Positions 16,220-20,056 of a stretch of DNA of 20,056 nucleotides are shown one piece after another (within the stretch, counting starts at the first letter, position 1; every line of letters begins with the position of its first letter). The stretch spans positions 8,412-28,467 of the forward strand of contig DDYM01000031.1 of the NCBI GenBank assembly GCA_002347985.1, in the 5' to 3' direction. Under the pieces are notes generated by a model that saw nothing but the letters and a program-made list of their open reading frames with translations, ran no database searches and had not been told where the DNA came from. The position numbers were made by a program, and so were the translations under genes. Origin of the DNA: Bacteroidetes bacterium UBA2234. Its GTDB lineage: Bacteria > Bacteroidota > Bacteroidia > NS11-12g > UBA955.

Positions 16220-17251
16220 TTAGGGCAAAACCACAAATCCTGAGGGGTTGACACCGGTGCTCAGTTTAGATTGTTGACTAGGGTTTAGGAGCGGGTATCG
16301 GATCACATCGCCATTGCTCACGTAGTCTTTGGCATCGGCGAGGTAGAAAACTTGGTTTACGGGGTTAAAGAAGAAGCCATAGAGTTGTTTTACTGCCGGG
16401 TTAAAAAGGGGTTGCATATCGGCATTGGAGGAGGCGGATGAGGGGAAGGACCAAATTTTATTTTGGGAGGAAATGTAAAGGGAATTTCCATCTGTGGAGG
16501 GATAGATATTTCCCAGGGGGGCATTGGATGTCCAGCGCGCCGCAGGCGCGCTGGCTGAGGCAGTAAAGGCGGCTACGCCGCCTTTACTGCCCACTGAACT
16601 CACCACCCACAACCTACTACCCCCATCAACCGCCAAATACAACGCACCCGAATCTACATCCAAAGAACGCTTGTACACCCCACTCAAATAATCATACACC
16701 AAAACCTTACCCGTATAACATGCCACCGCAACTTCATCACCCCACCTCACCATCTGCTCCGTCCAACCCGGTACAACAATCTCCCGCTTTACATGCAAAT
16801 CCAACGTATCCAAAACCGATATCTTGTTCCCATACAAATCACTCACCCACAAATCACCCCCAACCATCATCAAACATCGCGGCGATTTCAACTTCGCATT
16901 CATCTTCTTCTGCTTGAAAGTAAAAGGATCAACTCCCAACACCTTCCCGCTGTTGTTGATACTCAAAAATAAATTGTTGCCAGAAACCAAAGCCGACTGC
17001 AATACATCGCCAATCGGTTTGGCATTGGCCTTCTCATATACATTGGTCACCAACTGCGTCTTCCCCGAATCCGTCTGAAGCAAATCCAATCTTGCATTGC
17101 TCCACATAAAATTCCCTTCACACAGCACCCCCACCCGCTCCCCACTGCTGGGAATATCCTTTTTGTTGGGTACTATCGGATCTTCAGCACAACCCTGAAA
17201 AACCAACATCAACACCCAAAAACTCCAGAAATAGCGGGAATGCAATCTCAT
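16220..17251 (-). CDS. Surface beta-propeller lipoprotein, YncE/DUF5074-like (BtuG-type candidate)
   Basis: 343 residues. A signal peptide ends in the lipobox L-V-F-Q-G-C with C21 as the lipidated residue, so the protein is probably an outer-membrane lipoprotein. The remainder is a YncE-like propeller with repeated blades: 'GDVLQSALVSGNNLFLSINN', 'LWVSDLYGNKISVLDTL', 'VLVYDYLSGVY', 'LWVVSS', and a closing 'LADAKDYVSNGDVIRYPL' plus 'STGVNPSGF', matching recalled DUF5074 endings. BtuG in Bacteroides is such a propeller that captures cobalamin for BtuB; with the receptor and DUF4465 genes upstream this is the best reading. It overlaps the DUF4465 gene by four bases. Residues 221-240 (GSKGG ... 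PAARW) are encoded by two tandem hairpins, and G/C skew flips at that point, so part of the protein may derive from an inserted element. Ligand is unproven. Confidence 0.8.
   Translation of the reverse strand: MRLHSRYFWSFWVLMLVFQGCAEDPIVPNKKDIPSSGERVGVLCEGNFMWSNARLDLLQTDSGKTQLVTNVYEKANAKPIGDVLQSALVSGNNLFLSINNSGKVLGVDPFTFKQKKMNAKLKSPRCLMMVGGDLWVSDLYGNKISVLDTLDLHVKREIVVPGWTEQMVRWGDEVAVACYTGKVLVYDYLSGVYKRSLDVDSGALYLAVDGGSRLWVVSSVGSKGGVAAFTASASAPAARWTSNAPLGNIYPSTDGNSLYISSQNKIWSFPSSASSNADMQPLFNPAVKQLYGFFFNPVNQVFYLADAKDYVSNGDVIRYPLLNPSQQSKLSTGVNPSGFVVLP
16532..16554. repeat. GC-rich perfect hairpin A inside the propeller gene
   Basis: CCAGCGCGCC (16532-16541), loop GCA, GGCGCGCTGG (16545-16554): a 10-bp perfect stem. 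It is in the coding frame of the propeller gene and forms a pair with hairpin B five bases away. Confidence 0.8.
16560..16590. repeat. GC-rich perfect hairpin B inside the propeller gene
   Basis: GCAGTAAAGGCGGC (16560-16573), loop TAC, GCCGCCTTTACTGC (16577-16590): a 14-bp perfect stem. With hairpin A it encodes about residues 221-240. The pair looks like a REP/RPE-type palindromic element that has landed in frame. Confidence 0.8.
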
Positions 17252-18282
17252 CGCTTTACAATCGTAGTATATTCAATTCCATTTTGGGTGGTAACCGATA
17301 CCTGATAAACCCCAGATAGCCAAGATTTTGTATTCAACTCATGGAGCTGACCTACACAATCATGCGTCTCATAAACTACCTCACCCAAAGCATCAATTGC
17401 GCGCAAAGTCGACATTTTTCCGGCTGTTTCAACAACTACCTTTTCGTCCGCTGGATTCGGATACGCTTTCGCAGCAATTTTGTTTACCGATTTCACACCT
17501 TCCCAATGCGCTGCTATTACCTCGTCGATGGCAAAAAATCCCGGTGTATTCATTCCGAACTGACCGTTGTCTGAACTCATCAAATCAAAAACAAAGCTAT
17601 CACGTGGACCTACTTCTTTTTGCGGCCAAGACAAATCAACAATCGCCCAACTATCTAATATATAATCTTTTGAATTGTCAGAAAAACGAAAATCCGCCAA
17701 AACAACACGTTTGCTAAACAACAATTGGCCTTTGTGAAAAGCCGATATTTTCAACACAAAGCTATCCGCATCGTTTCCTGAAGCCCCACCAAACTTCTTG
17801 GCAAAGGCATCGCCCGATTTCATGCTGTTGTACGCAAACGTAGTATTGGCAATTTTAAACCCTAAAATTCCGCTACTCTCAAAAGCCTCTGAAATGATAA
17901 ACGAACCATTCATTCCAATTGCATAGGCCTTGCCATCGTACTTACCCAAAGTATTCTTCTCCGAACCATGTCCTGGCTTGGCACAATACAAATGTTTCGC
18001 ATAGTCTGATGCGCCCGTAGAACCATCCAATTTTCTTGAAACAGCCCATCCCGCTGCCCAATATCCGCCAAACGACGTGTCCCACAGCACCGGCATATGA
18101 GAAACGAATGGTCCTTTGGGATGCAATAAAATATCGCGCTCCCCTCTGTCGCCATTTAACACCTGCCCAGAATCCATAGGCATCGTCTCAAAACCCTCAA
18201 CGATAAATTGGGCCTGCAATTTTGTGGCACCCACAAGCACCATTAACAGCAAAAAAGTGCGTAATCCTTTGTAGTTTTTCAT
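17248..18282 (-). CDS. DUF4465 secreted protein with T9SS type A sorting domain (BtuH-type candidate)
   Basis: 344 residues. A signal peptide (about 1-24, ending 'LQAQ') precedes a DUF4465-like body with 'FIVEGFETMPMDSG', 'FGGYWAAGWAVSRKLDGSTG', 'YAIGMNGSFIISEAFES', 'FAKKFGGASGNDADSFVLKI' and 'SSDNGQFGMNTPGFFAIDEV'. The final ~75 residues from 'KAYPNPADEKVVV' form a T9SS type A domain, unlike the lipoprotein form usual in gut Bacteroides. From memory, DUF4465 proteins occur in B12 loci beside BtuB and include the cobalamin-binding BtuH. Here the gene lies 19 bases after a BtuB-like receptor and overlaps the propeller lipoprotein gene (ATGA), supporting one operon. Ligand binding is inferred, not shown. 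Confidence 0.82.
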   Translation of the reverse strand: MKNYKGLRTFLLLMVLVGATKLQAQFIVEGFETMPMDSGQVLNGDRGERDILLHPKGPFVSHMPVLWDTSFGGYWAAGWAVSRKLDGSTGASDYAKHLYCAKPGHGSEKNTLGKYDGKAYAIGMNGSFIISEAFESSGILGFKIANTTFAYNSMKSGDAFAKKFGGASGNDADSFVLKISAFHKGQLLFSKRVVLADFRFSDNSKDYILDSWAIVDLSWPQKEVGPRDSFVFDLMSSDNGQFGMNTPGFFAIDEVIAAHWEGVKSVNKIAAKAYPNPADEKVVVETAGKMSTLRAIDALGEVVYETHDCVGQLHELNTKSWLSGVYQVSVTTQNGIEYTTIVKR

Positions 18283-18301
18283 ATTTTATGATTTTTATTT
18301 T

Positions 18302-20056
18302 TTAATTCATTTTGATCAACAATGTCATTCGAATCGACCTACCCGGCATTGGCCTTCCTGGCATGTTTACATACTCTTGATTCAGAATATTCAACAATTC
18401 CAATTTCACTTGGGTAACAATGCCCTTGGGTAAAACCCACTTTTTCAAGCCAACCTGCGCATTCAAGAGAGCATAAGAATTTAAGAATTGGAGATTGTCC
18501 GTTTGAATAAATCGCTTCCCCGTATAATCCAATCCCAAGCCTGTCTCAAAAAGCCCATTTTCAACACCCAAATACACATTTCCATTCCAGTCCGGCACAA
18601 ATATTTGTTGATAAGCCAAGGATTCCGGTGTTTGCTTAACCCGACTGCTTACCCTGTCAACATTGGTTTTCAGAACCGCCGAAGTGTTTTTGTTGAACTG
18701 ATATTTTAGCAGTCCACTCATCTGACAGCCCATGTATTTTCCACCTCCGGACAAATTCGTTGCAAACCAATAGGTCCCCTTCGGCACCCACAAAATGGGC
18801 TGATCAACCGTTCGATAATACAGGGTTATTTCTGATTGCACCCACCAAGGACTTGAAGATCGATGCGATCGTCCCGAAGCATTGGACAGCGACTTGAATA
18901 CATATCCAATCTCGGCGCCCTTTCCTTTTTCTGGCTTTAATCCCTGAGACATCCCGCCAGTGACCCAAAACAAATCATTTAAGGTTGGACGTCTAAAACT
19001 GCTGTGAACATTGGCCTTGAACGAACTTTTTTTCGAAAGTTGATAGACGGAAGACAATCCCATCGTAGGTACCTTTTCATGCCATTCGTAACGCGCATTG
19101 AACCCCAAATTCCATTTTCCTTTTGCAGCACTCAAGCCTATCAAAGAAGCGGGCAATACCCGAGACGACCATCCCAAATAATATTCTGAATGGGCCTGTT
19201 GATACTGGATATCGTTCCCTAAAAAAGCGCGCCAAATCTTCCAAACCCGATAAAATTCACTTTGAAAATGCACTGTCTTTCCAATGCTCAAACTCCCGTG
19301 TGTGATTGTGGGCGATGAAAAATAATTGATTTGATCCTGGACATAACCCAATCGATGCGTAGCCGAAAACCCGCCCTTGGGTTGATAAACATACTCGAGC
19401 ACCGATCGCAAATTGTTATCATCCTGCCTACCCAATGGCTGAAAAGAACCCATCGCCAAACCCAAGCTCCGTTGCATACTAGCCAATTCATTTACCCACT
19501 TTAAAAAGTGCGACCCCTTGTTGTATGCCAACACCGAACGCAACATGGATTGCTGTCGATGCGCATTCTCCATCACCCGTTTCGGCAAATCCAGCCCTAG
19601 GTCGGCAAAGTGAAACGTATTGTTGGTTTCAAACCGCATCGCAGACACTTGAAACATCAAATGTTGGTTTTGCAGCGCGATATCAGCCGCCAAATTTCTC
19701 TCTCCAAAACTGCCAATGGTACTAAGTATCTTAGATTTTTGTTCAAAGGACTTTTTGTTTCCGAAGGCAACCCCATTTCTGAGGAACAAAGTACCACCCA
19801 TGCTTCCACTGCCCACACTGGCAGAATTTCCGCCTTCCACTAGGAACATTTCTGTATTTCCCCAATTTAACAAAGTATTGAAATCGGTCATTCCCAACAT
19901 GGCATTATTTACCGGGAGACCATTCCAGTTTACTTGGGTTTGATTGGCATCGGCACCGCGACGGGATATCGTACTTGAACCGGCCACGCCGTATTGTTTA
20001 AAGAAAACGCCCGCACCACCCAAAGCACTCGTCAAGGATCGATCATCATTCCCCGC
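18302..20056 (-). CDS. TonB-dependent outer-membrane receptor, BtuB-like (5' partial)
   Basis: The frame runs to the right edge without a stop, so the signal peptide, TonB box and first part of the plug are missing; the apparent start at 20035 is a TTG (Leu) inside the gene. About 584 residues are visible. The plug shows 'SSTISRRGADANQTQVNWNG' then 'LPVNNAMLGMTDFNTL' and 'VEGGNSASVGSGSMGGTLFL', the usual order of TonB-dependent receptor plugs in Bacteroidota cobalamin receptors. A beta-barrel follows and ends with 'NILNQEYVNMPGRPMPGRSI'; the P-M-P-G-R close to the C-terminus is typical of that group. It imports a ligand with energy from TonB-ExbBD. DUF4465 and YncE-like genes downstream point to vitamin B12. 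Any cobalamin riboswitch would lie upstream, outside the window. Confidence 0.85.
   Translation of the reverse strand, partial: AGNDDRSLTSALGGAGVFFKQYGVAGSSTISRRGADANQTQVNWNGLPVNNAMLGMTDFNTLLNWGNTEMFLVEGGNSASVGSGSMGGTLFLRNGVAFGNKKSFEQKSKILSTIGSFGERNLAADIALQNQHLMFQVSAMRFETNNTFHFADLGLDLPKRVMENAHRQQSMLRSVLAYNKGSHFLKWVNELASMQRSLGLAMGSFQPLGRQDDNNLRSVLEYVYQPKGGFSATHRLGYVQDQINYFSSPTITHGSLSIGKTVHFQSEFYRVWKIWRAFLGNDIQYQQAHSEYYLGWSSRVLPASLIGLSAAKGKWNLGFNARYEWHEKVPTMGLSSVYQLSKKSSFKANVHSSFRRPTLNDLFWVTGGMSQGLKPEKGKGAEIGYVFKSLSNASGRSHRSSSPWWVQSEITLYYRTVDQPILWVPKGTYWFATNLSGGGKYMGCQMSGLLKYQFNKNTSAVLKTNVDRVSSRVKQTPESLAYQQIFVPDWNGNVYLGVENGLFETGLGLDYTGKRFIQTDNLQFLNSYALLNAQVGLKKWVLPKGIVTQVKLELLNILNQEYVNMPGRPMPGRSIRMTLLIKMN

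Noticed and set aside
16381..16740. Chromosome replication terminus
   Set aside because: The skew sign fits, but I see no dif-like site and the left-hand G excess does not persist through the window, so it is reported only as a local skew switch.
1..20056. CRISPR array, tRNA or rRNA genes, insertion sequences
   Set aside because: No regularly spaced direct repeats, cloverleaf sequences, rRNA segments or transposase motifs were seen on reading both strands.

Overview
The window looks like chromosomal DNA of a free-living member of the Bacteroidota. Five gene products end in type IX secretion (T9SS) type A sorting domains with the 'YPNP' signature, several promoters match the Bacteroidota form (TTTG, about 18-23 bases, TAnnTTTG), and the housekeeping genes (class I FbaB aldolase, AccD, GcvH, LptF/G) are of the expected type. 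Order and genus cannot be resolved from the sequence. Genes are tightly packed, with no gap over about 200 bases. I see no tRNA, rRNA, CRISPR array or insertion sequence.

Layout. 1-3362 (+): two exported T9SS substrates, a cysteine-rich PKD-repeat protein running in from the left edge and a two-domain beta-sandwich protein. 3407-5670 (-): a protein resembling the F1-ATPase assembly chaperone ATP12, a three-histidine-box fatty acid desaturase with a clear promoter, and a small helical protein. 5873-8635 (-): a large secreted Asp-box beta-propeller protein. 8685-9521 (+): a VanY-type M15 peptidase, separated by a perfect 34-bp palindromic terminator from the convergent operon fbaB-accD-gcvH (11933 to 9572, -). 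11982-12416 (+): a GNAT acetyltransferase whose promoter overlaps that of fbaB. 12413-13316 (-): a broken secreted-protein gene split between two frames, with the signal peptide on one piece and the sorting domain on the other.

13320-20056 (-) reads right to left as a compact run: a BtuB-like TonB-dependent receptor (5' end outside the window), a DUF4465 protein with a T9SS tail, a YncE/DUF5074-type beta-propeller lipoprotein, an LptF/LptG-family permease and a glycosyltransferase. The first three match the layout of Bacteroidota vitamin B12 capture loci (BtuB with BtuH- and BtuG-like surface proteins), which is the most coherent accessory system here.

The most unusual signal is inside the propeller lipoprotein gene. 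Two tandem GC-rich perfect hairpins (16532-16590) are read in frame, and G/C strand asymmetry flips sharply across them, from 54 G/16 C on the left 150 bases to 10 G/62 C on the right 150 bases of the + strand (hand count).
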